A stretch of DNA of 64,000 bases from Thereva unica (lineage: Eukaryota; Arthropoda; Insecta; Diptera; Therevidae): NCBI GenBank assembly GCA_949987705.1, contig CATLJY010000061.1, forward strand, positions 248,001-312,000. Reading direction: 5' to 3'. The position numbers and the translations under genes are program-made. Positions 1 to 11,450 of the stretch are shown here, piece after piece. A model generated the notes under the pieces. The model searched no databases, had not been told where the DNA came from, and was given only the letters and a program-made list of their open reading frames with translations. The number at the start of each line of letters is the position of its first letter. Positions within the stretch are counted from its first letter, which is position 1.

Positions 1-146
1 TGGGGTTGTTAACTTACATACTTGATTCGCTCGAGAAATACCTTTATAATTTAAGAGATACATTTGATGATTATATAAGAAAAACCAAAGAATTCATTGA
101 GAGTAATAAAATAACAATTAATGAAAAAAATATTATTGTGTGTTAA
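1..146 (+). pseudogene. hAT-like transposase fragment (upstream piece)
   Basis: An open frame runs from the window edge to a TAA at 144-146. It has no start codon in the window and holds a charged, helical-looking stretch (DSLEKYLYNLRDTF, then KEFIES). It probably belongs to the same ZMYM1-like hAT transposase whose C-terminal part lies at 1540-2175 on the same strand. That link is inferred from strand, order and similar amino-acid character. The 1.4 kb between the pieces holds non-coding repeats, so the gene would be interrupted. It could instead be a chance ORF. Confidence 0.35.
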
Positions 147-960
147 AGAACACAAGGCAGAAGCGAAACATCGCGTACATACTTATGTCTGTATGTTCTT
201 CATTATTGTATTTTTTTTCTTCATTTGCTCGTGTCTTGCATTATAATCTAAAATATGAATGAAACCATAATATTTTAACTCAATTGATAGATCATAATAT
301 AATGAATAGTACAGTACAGTGCAGTGCAGTGTATAAAAAGCAAAAAGCCATCTATTTTTAAGTAGCTAAAGCTTGAATTTCTGGCTGAAGTTTTATGCGT
401 ATCGCCCAATGGAACTTCAGCTAGTTTCAAGTTGTAACACTTTCATGTACACTGCTGTTATTCGCAGCGTAACAACTTAAATTTACCCTTTTTCAGTGGT
501 TAGTATGCTGGTTGTTATTATGGAACACGGCCATAATCTCAATTCTGGCAATATACATTGTTTTAAGACAATTCAAAATTTATCATATGATAACCGGAGA
601 TAATACATAGATGTAAGGAATTTTGCGATCCATTATCACTGAGCAAATATCACTTGTCTAAATAGAAAACAATCCTGTTTGTAAGCCAAAGAAAACCACT
701 AAATGTGACAGCGGATCACCTTCAATTACAAGTTAAATGTGATATTCAAAATTTACTTTAAAAATATTTTTCAAAAATGATCTCTAATGTCACACTTTAA
801 TTGTAACACTTTGTAGCTAACTAGCTGTCGATATGACAGCTCGAAATTATTATTCCCTAATGTAATTGTGAGCCCACGAGATGACAATACTCAAGTTATT
901 ACATATGTACTCAAATATATATTACCAAAAACACTTTTAGTATTAATTGACAAAAATTAA
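147..960. other. AT-rich non-coding stretch, nothing recognised
   Basis: No frame longer than a few tens of codons and no recognised repeat end. Short low-complexity runs occur (a CAGTA/CAGTG run near 310-330). Confidence 0.4.
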
Positions 961-969
961 AAACATTTA

Positions 970-1535
970 ACTGGCTTTACTAAAACTTTATCTTTAATAG
1001 TTCATACACAATCTTAATTTTTTAAATAACCGACTCCTCAGATTTACTTTACCGATGCCTGCGCCATCTATGTACAAATTTAAATAAATTGTAAATATTT
1101 TCCTGCTGGTTTGGTAGAATTTGTTTATATGGCATCACTTAATGTAATGTAATGTAAATGAGTGAGAAGGCAACTTCCGTTTCGTACAACTGTCTTTGTT
1201 TTCGTTTCAGTTTTCTGAATTCACTCGTACTGGCTCGAATCAATTCAAAAATCAAAAATATTTCGCTGCTTTTACAAAAATTTTATATTTAATAATTAAT
1301 ACACAATCTCATTTTTTTAATAACCGACTCCCCATTTTACTTTACCGATGCCTGAGCCATCTATGACCAATTTAAATAAATTGTAGATATTATCCTGCTG
1401 GTGCGGTGTGTGTCATCACTAAATTTCCGATTATGTAAATGAGTGAGAAGGCAACTTCCGTTTCGTACACCTGTCCTTGTTTGCGTTTCAGTTTTCTGAA
1501 TTCACTCGTACTTGAGCGAATTAATTCAAAATCCT
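970..1535. repeat. Two diverged direct repeats, about 281-bp period
   Basis: The stretch from about 970 to 1250 is repeated at about 1260-1535. Shared landmarks are ATAACCGACTCC, TTTACTTTACCGATGCCTG and GTGAGAAGGCAACTTCCG, the last at 1162 and 1443 (offset 281). The copies differ by substitutions and small indels, so the duplication is old. They lie between the two hAT-like coding pieces. Their class is unknown. Confidence 0.7.
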
Positions 1536-1539
1536 CAGA

Positions 1540-2175
1540 ACGAGAGCAAGGAAGTTTCACTTCAAAAAGAGTAGAAGTGTTAAATTAACAAGATTCGAGG
1601 GACAAAGTGATGAAACTCTTTTCAACAAAGAAGATTCATTAAAAATCGAAACTTTTTATCCCATTATAGATTCTCTTTCTGTTACCCTGAAAAAGCGAAA
1701 ATTAGTGTATAGTAAAATCAATGAGAATTTCAGTTTTTTTCCTATTTGCAAGAGATGACTGACGAAGCAATAAAAGAAAAGTGTGAAACACTAGCTGAAA
1801 AATATGATATAGATACAGAATCTTTTGATTTCTGAATGTGTTCATTTCAAATTTTATTTGGAAACATCAGGAAAAATGAGTAATTCATCGATAATTCATT
1901 TGTCCGCCAGAATAAAAAAGAATTCTTAGTTTCTACTTTCCCAAATATTGAAATATGTTTCCGAATATTTTTATGTATGATGGTAACAAACTGCACTGGA
2001 GAGAGATCTTTTTCAGCTCTAAAATTTCTTAAAAGATGAGCACAGAAATACAATGCTAGATACAAGACTGAATAGTTTGGCACTAATGTTTACTGAATCA
2101 GATCTTTGTAACAACATCGACTTTGAAACCATTATCTCTGATTTTGCTTTAAAAAAATCAAGAAACAAATTGTAA
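1540..2175 (+). pseudogene. hAT transposase C-terminal part, frameshifted
   Basis: Conceptual translation in shifting + frames gives the C-terminal half of a ZMYM1-like hAT transposase: RFEGQSDETLFNKEDSLK, then ETFYPIIDSLSVTLKKR, a YSKINENFSFF segment, and the hAT dimerisation region with CTGERSFSALK followed by KDEHRNTMLDTRLNSLAL. The last block ends in KKSRNKL and TAA at about 2175. At least three frame changes or stops (near 1757, 1835 and 2034) make it non-functional. The family is clear from the GERSFS and RLNSLAL motifs. No terminal inverted repeat was identified. Confidence 0.75.
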
Positions 2176-2179
2176 ATTA

Positions 2180-3310
2180 TTGTAAATTTTTTACTTTAAT
2201 AAAATATTTTATTTTAAGTATGATTGGATGAAGAGGCCCCCCTCAAGGCGGAGGCCACAAGCCTGGGCTTCGTCAGCTTATGCCTAAAGACGGCACTGCC
2301 TTCAGCCAGTCAGTTTCTGGCATTTATTCACGCTTTGTGGGCTGACTGAGAGCAAGATTCGACAAGGAGACAAGGCCTTCATTGACGTGCTAAATCCACT
2401 GCGAATTGGCGAACTGGCATTTGAGCATTTTAGTGTACTTATGGTATGAGTTCTTCAAGAAGCAGTTGGTGAGTTATCGCTATCAATAAGACGTTAAGAG
2501 CAAAGTCTAGTAATAACAAGTCTTTCATCTTCATACAAAAATTTCCGACCGTTGATTGTGTGCGTGCATATATGAACATCACTGCTGAGCAAAACTCAAA
2601 GCATACTTCGTGAACTCGGCCAGACAAAGCCAGATTCTCTCTCTTCGATCAAGTATGCAGACCAGAAAAGGAAAGACAATTGAATCAGCTGTCAAAATTG
2701 AAGTATCAAAACAAACGAGCAAATATGCACCAATTCATCCCCATATAAACTCATAAAATTTTCCGACTTATGGTTGTATTCCAGCGCGTATAAAAATGTT
2801 GCATTCTCTCTCTGATAGCCTGACATCGTCATTTGAAAAACTTGTGCATGCAGCTGTTCGCCTTTCACTCATTAACCATATGAAGATGAAAGACTTGTTA
2901 ATTTCTAGACTTTGGTTAAGAGTATACCCAACCAACCAACCAACAGTTTAACATTCGCAAAAAAGCCCAGGACCAGCTGGTAGATGCCTCACGAAATATG
3001 GACAACGCTTATATAACCGATATCATATCAGCAGATATTAACAAGCCAGGTGGTTTACGCAACCGCAACAACTTGAATTATTCGTAGGAAAATTGAATCA
3101 GCTGTTTTGTTTCGAACAAAGAGCAAATATGCACCAACACATCAAGTTTATCCCCATGTAAAATCATAAATGTTTCTCCTCGAAATTGTGTGCGAGCGTG
3201 TATAAAAATGTTGCATTTTCTCTGTAATAGCCTGACATCGTCATTTGATGAATTTTAGCCTTTCGCTCATCAACCATATGAAGATGAAAGACTTGTTAAT
3301 TTTTAGACTT
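2180..3310. repeat. Non-coding repeats with two diverged direct copies and one inverted piece
   Basis: About 2680-2925 and 3089-3315 are diverged direct copies, sharing TTGAATCAGCTGT, GAGCAAATATGCACCAA, GTATAAAAATGTTGCATT, GCCTGACATCGTCATTTGA and ATGAAGATGAAAGACTTG. A piece near 2510-2540 carries the last block inverted. A short + strand frame at 2340-2440 looks coding-like (ESKIRQGDKAFIDVLNPLRI) but no family was recognised. Confidence 0.5.
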
Positions 3311-3319
3311 TAGTTCGTA

Positions 3320-4490
3320 CTTGCCGTAATTAGTATTAGAGGAATTAGTGTGCAAGAGAGGCTCACTCCTCAGGTTATAACCGTTCAATGTAAAAGACAA
3401 ACGGCTTCGCAAGAAACCTGAGTCCACCTTACTATTCATTAGTTGATGAACGAAAATAATGTCAGCAGCGTCGCGTTGCTTATGGAGAGAGCTAAAGTTG
3501 ATTAATTTGAGCCCGTTCTCGTAAGGCGGAAGAATAAGAGGGTTATCCCAAGGGAGGCGCCTGTGTGCAAATCTGCCAAACTTCCTTTGAACCGATTCGA
3601 CTCATCCAATTTGGGAGGAGTAGTGAGAAGACCACACCTGAAAGGCGTCTTCGAGTAAAGGCCTGACTAAAGATATGCACAAGTGTTTAGTTATGAGGGG
3701 TTTTTCTGAATTCTTTAGACCATCTTTTTATAAATCGCAGCACTAAACTGCCATTGGACGAGATATATGATGTGAGTGGAAAAATCCAGCTTACAATGAA
3801 ACCTAACCCCAAGATCAGTGTTGGCAACATTGGGAAACAAACGAGGGGAATTAAGAAGAACAAGATTAGATGATTGATGGAGTGAAGCGTATTAAGTCTA
3901 AGCCTAACGTAACAAGTATTTTATACAATAATAAATATAATTATTGTAATACGCTGTTATTATTTAATAAAACCGTAAAAATACAACAATCAGTTACAGA
4001 GTTTGCGCGGGAGCCTATGTTGTCGATAAAAGTATAATCTTAAATTAGCGGACTTCGTTTCCTACAAAAAGTCATGACCTCGCCCTTGCTAATATTAAGA
4101 ACTGGGTTGTTATTAGAACAGAACACCAAGAATAGAAGGGGTTAAGGTCAATTTGCAAAAGTTTGCAATCCTCGGTACTCTTTATGTGACGGTACAGTAT
4201 GATGTCATCGGCGATGACAGAAGGGGCGATCTCAGAATAAATAATAAATTCAAGGAGTTTTGTTATAGACGATAACTTCGCAAATGGTCTATAATTTGAT
4301 ATTTTGTTCTTCGATTCCTTTTTATGAACGGGGATTATAAAAGAGCATTTCCATAAAGGTGGGAAGCGCCCTGCATTAATGGATTTTTGGAATAAGTGCA
4401 TTAGAGGACACAGAAGGGCCCCTGCATAGGAGTTTAGAACAGCAGGGAGAATACAGTCAGGGCCGGGCGAAAAATCTTGTAGGAGTTCGT
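3320..4490 (-). pseudogene. LINE reverse transcriptase fragment, C-terminal part
   Basis: Read on the minus strand from 4490 leftward, this gives non-LTR RT sequence: LLQDFSPGPD (the SPGPDG block of finger/palm), FPPLWKCSFIIPVHKK, NYRPFAKLSSITKLLE, then ADDIILYRHI (the catalytic ADD block, brought close by an internal deletion). The C-terminal part follows with DLGVRFHCKLDFSTHI, a PPYENGLKLINFSSLHKQRD segment and LRSEPLLHTNSSN. Several frameshifts and stops are present. The upstream part of the same element lies at 7016-7700, displaced by the TIR element at 4494-7015. The clade is Jockey-like at best. Confidence 0.8.
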
Positions 4491-4944
4491 TAAGGGGTCG
4501 TCCATTAATCACGTGAGGCGTTTATGGGTAAGGGGCTCGAGCCGAATTTTGCCCAATCTCACGGGGGAGAGGGGGGTTTCCGCAAATATCACGTAATTAT
4601 TTTTTTTTAAACAAACAGTGTAAAATTGCGAGAAAATTGTGTTAAATTAAGTAAAACATATTTCTCCACTGAAGACCCCCAAAACGAACGAGCCCGAAAA
4701 CGACTGCTTTGCATAGCAGGTTATTAATTCAAGTGCAAAAATGTTCATGGCCTCAGCGAAAGCTTCCAGGCGGCTCCAGTCCCACGCCGTGAACACCCGC
4801 AAACAAGTGCAAACGCGATTAGCTTTCGTCTTGCTTTCCGTTCCGAGTGGATACGGAGAGTGAATAGAAGTATAGTTGTTTTCAAACCTCGTGACATCCC
4901 GCGCATATTCCCCGGCTAAGCTCTTAAAAATGTTTAAAAGTTCA

Positions 4945-5042
4945 GACAAAAGCTTCAGTTAACTCCTCCTATCAAATCACTTGTTGCCATGTAATCAGTC
5001 GCGACTGCGTATTGCTACCGGAAGGTGTATCTTTCTGGGACT
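4945..5042 (+). repeat. Short repeat, inverted copy at 8880-8990
   Basis: The blocks CTCCTCCTATCAAATCACTTG, AATCAGTCGCGACTGCGTAT and GGAAGGTGTATCTTTCTGG are found in reverse complement at 8880-8990. It is a dispersed repeat about 100 bp long, class unknown. Confidence 0.6.
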
Positions 5043-5425
5043 TCAATGATTATTTAAAAAATTTACAAATTATGACTGAAATACACTCGTTCTTATATAT
5101 TTTTTTATTTTAAGGTTTTTATATTTTACACATATGCCACAGAAATAATTTGTAGTAATTTCTACTAAAAAAACGATATTTGTGTTTTTATCACTTTGAT
5201 TACTAGATTTTTGACATTTTCCGCCAGTCGCAAGCGCGCTTCTGCATAGGGAGGTTGTGTTGCTTGCGGCTGCGGAGAACTCTCAATTTATCAATGAAAA
5301 TGCTCATATCTTTAAAAGAAATTTTTCTTCTTTTAATTTATTTTAAATTTAGGGATGAGAAATATTTAGCATAGTTATAGTAAAATTATGCTTATTACGA
5401 TGGATAAACTGCCTTTGCTGAGCAG

Positions 5426-6065
5426 GGGCCTTATTACTGAATACGATTCGATCAAAAATATTGACGATTTGAATTTACGATTCGATTTGAAATTGACATG
5501 ATTGTTACGATCGTAACCAATATGAGTGATGCCATATATTTTTCCGAAAATATTCCAATGAAAGCCCATTTCACTCCTAATTTGACAATTGTATGTTATG
5601 AAAAATTAAATGAGATCAAAGCAATGGGAAAAAAATTCTAAAAAAGCGATTTTTTGACGTCATTTTCATAAAATACCTAGGTATTTATGAAGATGACAGT
5701 AAAAAATCGCTCTTCTAGAAATTTTTCCGGTTCCTTTGATCTCATTTAATTTTTCATAACATAAAATGATAATTTTATGGATATGGACAGAAAAGCCCCA
5801 ATAAGTAACAATATTAAATATAAACTCATAATAATAATAAATAAACACCATAGTTACTTTTGTTTACTTACATATTTTATTTTTATTTGTTTGTAATAAC
5901 CACGTTTTTTAATACAACTACCGTCTTTTTTATTTACGAGCACCAAATCTCAATCGTAGACATTTACGATAAATTTGTTACGATTTGAAGTTAAATCGTA
6001 TTCAGTGGTACCATAATTGCGATTTACGATTAATCCGAATCGAATCGTATTCGGTAATAAGGCCC
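5426..6065. mobile_element. 640-bp MITE with GGGCCTTATTAC termini, TSD CAG
   Basis: The left terminus GGGCCTTATTACTGAATACG and the right terminus (reverse complement) GGGCCTTATTACCGAATACG match at all but one base. CAG flanks both sides (5423-5425 and 6066-6068), a 3-bp TSD. Subterminal CGATTTACGATT-type motifs repeat at both ends. There is no coding capacity. It is nested in the 4494-7015 element and contains the hairpin at 5592-5763. Confidence 0.8.
5592..5763. repeat. Long hairpin with about 85-base arms
   Basis: TATGTTATGAAAAATTAAAT at 5592 is mirrored by ATTTAATTTTTCATAACATA ending at 5763. The pairing continues through AGCGATTTTTTGA and ATCTTCAT-like blocks to a centre near 5678 (CCTAGGT). 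Mismatches are few. It may be a small nested foldback MITE or a hairpin RNA source. Confidence 0.7.
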
Positions 6066-6472
6066 CAGGAGTTTTACATGTATTTAAAAGCTCTGCTCAA
6101 TACAAATAAAGATTACTTAACTTTATTCATCCGACTTGCGCACATCCCTTCCCAAATTATTTTGTTGAGTTTTTTCTGTGTTTGTTGCCTTTTTAAGTTA
6201 AAAGAGGGGAAATGATAGAACAAAAATTTATGAAATTGGGCAACGAGGTGCGCAGAACCCTTCAAATTATTTGTTTTTCAGGGCCGAACTGACGATAAAT
6301 GGGAATTTTTTCAACTTTCTTGAACTGCAGAACCCATACCCGGCGACCTGTGTGGAAATTGGGGCCTTAAGATATGGGTAAATCCTACACAAAAATTTAT
6401 TGTTGATTCTGTAGTCTCGACCGGTTAACCAAACGAGCGTCTCGTCGAATGCTGCAGAGTACGAGCCAAGTA

Positions 6473-6668
6473 GTGGTCCCGCCTAAAGAGTTGATGCCGG
6501 AGCGCGCAGCTGGGGAAATTATTATTGATAAGAAATGCGCTTGTGTATTTTCAAATTTCCCCTTCAAAATTTGTTGCGACTAGGCTAAGGGACGGGAACG
6601 GCATGCGGGGATTCTACTGCGCATGGAAAACGCGACTTTCTCGGCATCAACTCTTTTGGCGGGACCTC
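6473..6668. mobile_element. 196-bp TIR MITE, TA target site
   Basis: GGTCCCGCCTAAAGAGTTGA near 6475 pairs with TCAACTCTTTTGGCGGGACC ending at 6666. TA is present on both outer sides (6471-6472 and 6669-6670), as expected for Tc1/mariner-type integration. No ORF. Nested in the 4494-7015 element. Confidence 0.65.
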
Positions 6669-7015
6669 TAATACTGACTCGCGAAAAGGCCCTTGAATTC
6701 CAATCAGCTGATGGCATTTCATCTTAATGTAAACGAAGCAGATATAATTTGACTGACCCAGATTGCACTACGGTTACGCACACGGATTTTATAAGCGAGG
6801 GCCTTTCCTGCAGTTTTAAGCGAATGCCCGTTTTGCTGTGGTTACACCGTCATTACGTATTTTTAGTATAAATACCAGAGATTTTTTAAAATTTGAAAAC
6901 TCTCACGTGAGATTAGGGGGGAGGGAGGGGGTCGAGTCAAATCTCACGCAATCTCACCTAGCGGAGGGGGCCGAAAAATAGCAAAAATCACATCACGTAA
7001 TTTATGGACGACCCC

Positions 7016-7700
7016 TAATATGTTTCAAGATAGTCTCTCTGGGTAATAGAGAGACATAAGTTATAAGACACTTGAGATGCATTGATATGTCGAAAATGGT
7101 CTGGTTGAAAGACAGGGGACGAGAAAGATTTGAGGAAGAACGATGCTAACATTTCGCAAATCTCGGATGGATTCGTACCTACTGCAGGAGCTCTAGTGTT
7201 GCGACATTTGATTTTGTTTTTACCGGACTGGGTGTTTTCGTGCCAAATGGAACTCAAGCAATTAAGTTAGTTGCGACATACGTAAATGTTAAAACCGAAT
7301 CGGTTTCAGAACCAAAAAGTATGTAAATCATGGCGACGAGTAAATCAGGGACGGTTACCCATACGGGAAAACCCGATTGTATGTCGAGCCATACAGTTTG
7401 TCTTTCATGTTACTGAGGTACTCTTGTAGAGAGCTTTGGAGAGAGCATGAAATTGGTCATAGCAATTAATAAATGCACCGAAACTGTTTTCCTCTTCAGG
7501 TAGGTGTTTAGCATATCTTATAGTTGTACCAGGGTGGGGATGATCTGGACAACTTTGTAGGCTCATTAGTTATACATTATGCAAAGGTTTCTTCCAGAGC
7601 GGAGTAAAACCTTGTAACATCGTCATCCTACTAATTTGAGGAAAGCAACCTATTGAAATCGATCGAATTGAGCTTGGATGGCACTTCTTCAAGGTTTGCC
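7016..7700 (-). pseudogene. LINE ORF2 pre-RT region (upstream part of the 3320-4490 fragment)
   Basis: Minus-strand translation gives linker sequence between the endonuclease and RT of a non-LTR element: a VTRFYSALEETFA-like piece, HPWYNYKI, FGAFINCYDQFHALS, then HENTQSGKNKIKCRNTRA and an ICEMLASFFLKSFSS segment. It runs straight into the RT start at 4490 once the 4494-7015 insertion is removed. Stops and frameshifts occur throughout. Assignment rests on layout and the typical PWY and FF.SSVY-like blocks. Confidence 0.6.
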
Positions 7701-7759
7701 TTTTTAAGGTTAAAAGTAAATGTGGACTCTTCAGGGATAAACTTAATGTTAAAGGCAGA

Positions 7760-8380
7760 ACACTAGCTCAGAGAAGCGGAAGGTGATAATTATCGACAAA
7801 TGACAAAACTATTAAACTAAGTTCAACAATCATTCTGTCTATGTAGAGTCCATAATATCCCGCATACGATTGATCCAGAGAAATCCATGGACCAAGAGGA
7901 ACGTTTTACAAGAACGCCTTTTTTTACAAAGATTGAGATTTCAAGGAAATTTCAATATTTCACAACAAAAATAAAACCATTATTTCAGCCATTAAGAAGC
8001 AATATTCGTACCAAATAACAAATATGTAAGTTGCGTTAAACAAAAGTTATTAACAAATTTAGAAAACGTGATTTTGGACAGTTTTTCCCATTTTTCTCTA
8101 TATTTTGCGCCCTAACCTAAAACTCAATATACATCAATCGAAAGATAATTTCAATAGCTACAACCTTATAATTTGATTTTTTTCGATCCAAGGTCACGTT
8201 TTTCTTTTATTCGCTAAAAAGCGTTTTTTACACTTTTCGGGATTTTTTAACTTCGCCATTCCAAATTCAAAATAAGAAAACGCTATCTTTTTTGGAATTT
8301 TTTTTCCTACATGACCATATTTTTTGTTTCCTGATGGCAATTATTAGATGGATTTGCGTAGATTGATTGGACTTCATACC
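7760..8380. other. AT-rich stretch without recognised features
   Basis: No supported coding frame or repeat end was found between the LINE and gypsy RT fragments. Confidence 0.35.
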
Positions 8381-8389
8381 AATGGCCCA

Positions 8390-8800
8390 AATAATCGACC
8401 AATTTCCTCGATTTCTAACATTGTGTTTATTTAGTCTATCTAACACCTGAAATAATTTTGCTCGACATTCACCTTCATTTACACCGCTAATTATTATGCC
8501 ATCTATAAAACAAAATATTTTAGCTATTACCGATAATATTTGATCCGTGACTGACTGAAAAATTGACGGAGAGCTACTAACACCAAACACTAGTCGCTTA
8601 TATGAATGTAAGCGTTTAGGTGTATTTACCACCAATAATTCCTGAGATATATTTGAAACTGACAACTGCTGATAGCTCCTTTTAGGTCTATGACATAAAA
8701 TATTTGACTTCCTGACAATTGTGCAAAAATGTCTTTAACCTTCGAGAGAAGGTTTTGACTTACTTGTTCATCGTCACCTTGCAATCCACGCAAATGCGAA
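8390..8800 (-). pseudogene. Ty3/gypsy reverse transcriptase fragment
   Basis: On the minus strand a decayed gypsy-type RT core can be read: IRICVDCKVTMNK (the R.C.DYR block), VKDIFAQLSG, FYVIDLKGA (the D-L-x-x-A catalytic block with one base lost before the YQQL equivalent), SYKRLVFGVSSSPSIFQ (the R.PFG.....F block) and FCFIDGIIISG, where the expected YLDD is altered to FIDG. At least two frameshifts and the changed catalytic block make it dead. No LTRs are seen near it. Confidence 0.8.
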
Positions 8801-8879
8801 TTCCTGAAATTAAAAAAATATACATATAGATAAAACGAAGTTTTTCATTCAGAATTTGTAAATTTTTTTAATAATCATT

Positions 8880-8990
8880 AACGCGCCAGAAAAATACACC
8901 TTCCTCTAGCAATACGCAGTCGCGACTGATTAAATGAAAACAAGTGATTTGATAGGAGGAGCTAAATTTAGCTTTTGTCAAGCTTTTAAG
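8880..8990 (-). repeat. Inverted copy of the repeat at 4945-5042
   Basis: Contains ATACGCAGTCGCGACTGATT and CAAGTGATTTGATAGGAGGAG, the reverse complement of blocks at 4945-5042. Confidence 0.6.
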
Positions 8991-9397
8991 TATTTTAAAG
9001 AGCTTTGTACCCCAGCATGCGTCAAATGTCACCGAGATGAAAACATCTAAGCCACCAAATAAACAAAACATAAAAGTTTGAGAGTTATTTATGGACAGTC
9101 TGATAAATAGTGTAAAATACAGAAAAAAATGTACAGAAATCCCACAAAAATTTGTTAAGAAATTGAAAATGCATCCCGGTTCTTTATTTTCGGTAAGTAA
9201 ATGTTTATAAAGATAGGTTGGTAGATCACTTAGACGTACTTTCAGCCACTGGCCGTGCTGGCCTCTGAACAGCCGGCCCACCCAGAAATTTCGTCTTATG
9301 GCCCATCCGCCCCTGTCCCTCATAAGGACCGATACTTTATTTTCATTTAATGCCTCTGTGGGACTTATAGCCCATGGAAATGGTGCTTTAACATTGC

Positions 9398-10690
9398 TAT
9401 CGCCCAATATCAATTACTTCTATTCTCTCCAAAGTGATGGAGACAATAATAAACAAGAGGATTTTGAGATATCTTGAACACCAAAAAATATTAAGTGACA
9501 AACAGTACGGCTTTAGACCAAAAAGATCTACTGGCGACCTCCTTGTTTGCCTAACAGAGCACCTAAACCAAAGTATACACCAATTTGGTGAATCTGGCCT
9601 GGTTGCTCTAGATATCTCCAAGGCTTTTAACATAGTGTGGCACCCCGCTCTGTTAACTAAACTCCAGGCTATTGGTATTGACTGGAACCTGATTAAGAGA
9701 TTCCTTTCTGGCCGTTCATCAAGGTAGTATTGGATGGCGTCGAGTCGGACCCCCACACCATCTCCGTAGGTGTTCCCCAGGGCTCAAATCTGTCACCAGC
9801 TCTCTTCCTAATTTTTATAAATGACCTGCTCTCAATCTCTTCCAACCCACTCCACAGCTTTGCGGACGACAGGACACTATGTCACTCCTATGGCTTCGAT
9901 ACTGTAGGACAAGCACGCACCAGACCTTGTCTGCATTATCGCAATCTCATGTCCATTTCAATCACCAGGGACATCGAACGAATTCTTGACTGGGGCCACA
10001 AGAAGCGTGTCGAATTTAATGCATCCAAAACGAAATACTGTCTCATCTCCAATAAAACCTACTTCTATTTCAGTGGACAATAAAAACCAAACAGCAGAAT
10101 CGTCTTTAAACATCCTAGGCATAACACTAACCGAAAATCTGCGCTGGAATAATCACATATTCCAAATTGCTAAACACGCATCACAGTGCCTGGGATTCCT
10201 TATAAGATGTAAATTCCTCCTTCAACCGTCGGGCAGGGCTACAATCTACATTCGACCCCGTCTCGAATACAACTCGTATATTTGGGCTGGGGCTCCGAGA
10301 ACTACCTTAGCCTGGCTGGACAAGGTACAAAGCCGCGCTCTCAAACTTATGGGCGATAGTGCCATTTGCTCTTCAATTGACTCATTAAGCCACCGTAGGA
10401 ATGTAGCAGCATGGCAAAATGTTACCGTTTTTACCACACCGACTGCTCTACTGAAATAAGTAACCTCATGCCTCCACGGGAACTTTTCTCCCCACACTAG
10501 ACTTGCCCGCTCGGCTCACCCTTATAGTCTACAGCCCTTATCTTCGCGCACACTCCGATTTAGAAATTCGTTTATAACAAATATAATGCGTTTGTGGAAC
10601 AACTTACCTCAGTCAGTATTTCCAAACTCATACAACACCCAAGAGTTCAAACGCAAGGTTCACCACCACCTCCTCTAGCACCCACCAGAC
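9398..10690 (+). pseudogene. Jockey-like LINE reverse transcriptase fragment
   Basis: Starts abruptly inside RT at RPISITSILSKVMETIIN and continues with YGFRPKRSTGDLLV, LDISKAFNIVWH, VGVPQGSNLSPALF and SFADDRTLCHSY (catalytic F/YADD). The thumb and C-terminal region follow: LNILGITLTENLRWNNHI, RPRLEYNSYIWAGA and WNNLPQSVFPNSYN. A frameshift or stop near 9727, another near 10083 and one near 10457 break the frame. The 5' half is missing, as in a 5'-truncated LINE insertion. The 3' limit is approximate. Confidence 0.85.
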
Positions 10691-10699
10691 TGCCCCTAA

Positions 10700-11450
10700 T
10701 TTATCCTATCTTTCTCTCTATCCTTCGAGCTAAGCTTACTACTAGACATTGCACCATAACGTGTACGACATGACAGACTAGTAGTACAAAGGGTGACACC
10801 TAAGCTTAGACTACCACATAAAAAACATAAAAAAAATTCAGGACAAGATTTTATTTTTGGGTTGTTGTGGGTGGGTCGGTTGTGGCTTAAATTTGAGTTT
10901 TCGGGATTCCCGGCCCCCTTATTTGGCCGCCATCTTGGAAAAGGTGTGCAAATGGATTTTCCACTATATCTCCGTAACAGTCGACGTTTACGACGCTTTC
11001 CATAGGGTTTTTGGTCTCCTCGGATATTATGGAAAGGCCTATGGCATTACCTAAGGAGTAGCAGAGGCTGGAAGCTCGCTTTGCAGGAATGCTTACTATC
11101 GAAAACATTAAATTTTTCTCCAGTTCAGGGCAGAATAATTTTCGTTCTGGTTAGAAAGGAATTTCTAGAATATATTGTTCGCGAAAAGGCGCTGTAGGGT
11201 GAGAGGGTGGGCTGAGCGGGATGGTTTTATATTATGGGAAAATATTGCTGCAGTCCTCAGTTTAAGTCAATGTTTCTTTAGTTATTCACTTGTAACTGAA
11301 AATTGATTGCATATTATGTTTGTTAATAATGTTGGATAAAATATAAATTCTATCTAGTCTATAAATTTTAACACAACCTGCTAACGCTGAAGTTATAAAA
11401 ATTAAAATATTTTTATGTTATGTGTTAATTATGCTTTTAAATATTTTCAG
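10700..11450. other. Likely intron or upstream region of the cysteine-rich gene; nothing else recognised
   Basis: No convincing exon was found here. The stretch ends in a polypyrimidine-AG acceptor (ATATTTTCAG) at 11441-11450, just before the first supported exon. 10850-11050 is GC-richer and may belong to a dispersed repeat. Confidence 0.35.

Larger units (their letters stand above)
4494..7015. mobile_element. Non-autonomous TIR DNA transposon, TSD TAA, inside a LINE
   Basis: The left end GGGGTCGTCCATTAATCACG and the right end, reverse complemented, GGGGTCGTCCATAAATTACG form terminal inverted repeats. Flanking TAA at 4491-4493 and 7016-7018 is a 3-bp target duplication, as in PIF/Harbinger elements. 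G-rich CACGTGAGATT-type subterminal motifs recur at both ends (4560-4580 and 6905-6960). Removing the element joins the LINE reading ETILKHIN to ELLQDFSPGPD, which confirms the insertion. No transposase ORF is seen. It carries two nested TIR elements (5426-6065 and 6473-6668). Confidence 0.85.

Noticed and set aside
8868..9413. 181-codon minus ORF
   Set aside because: No recognisable domain, composition like chance translation, overlaps a dispersed repeat.
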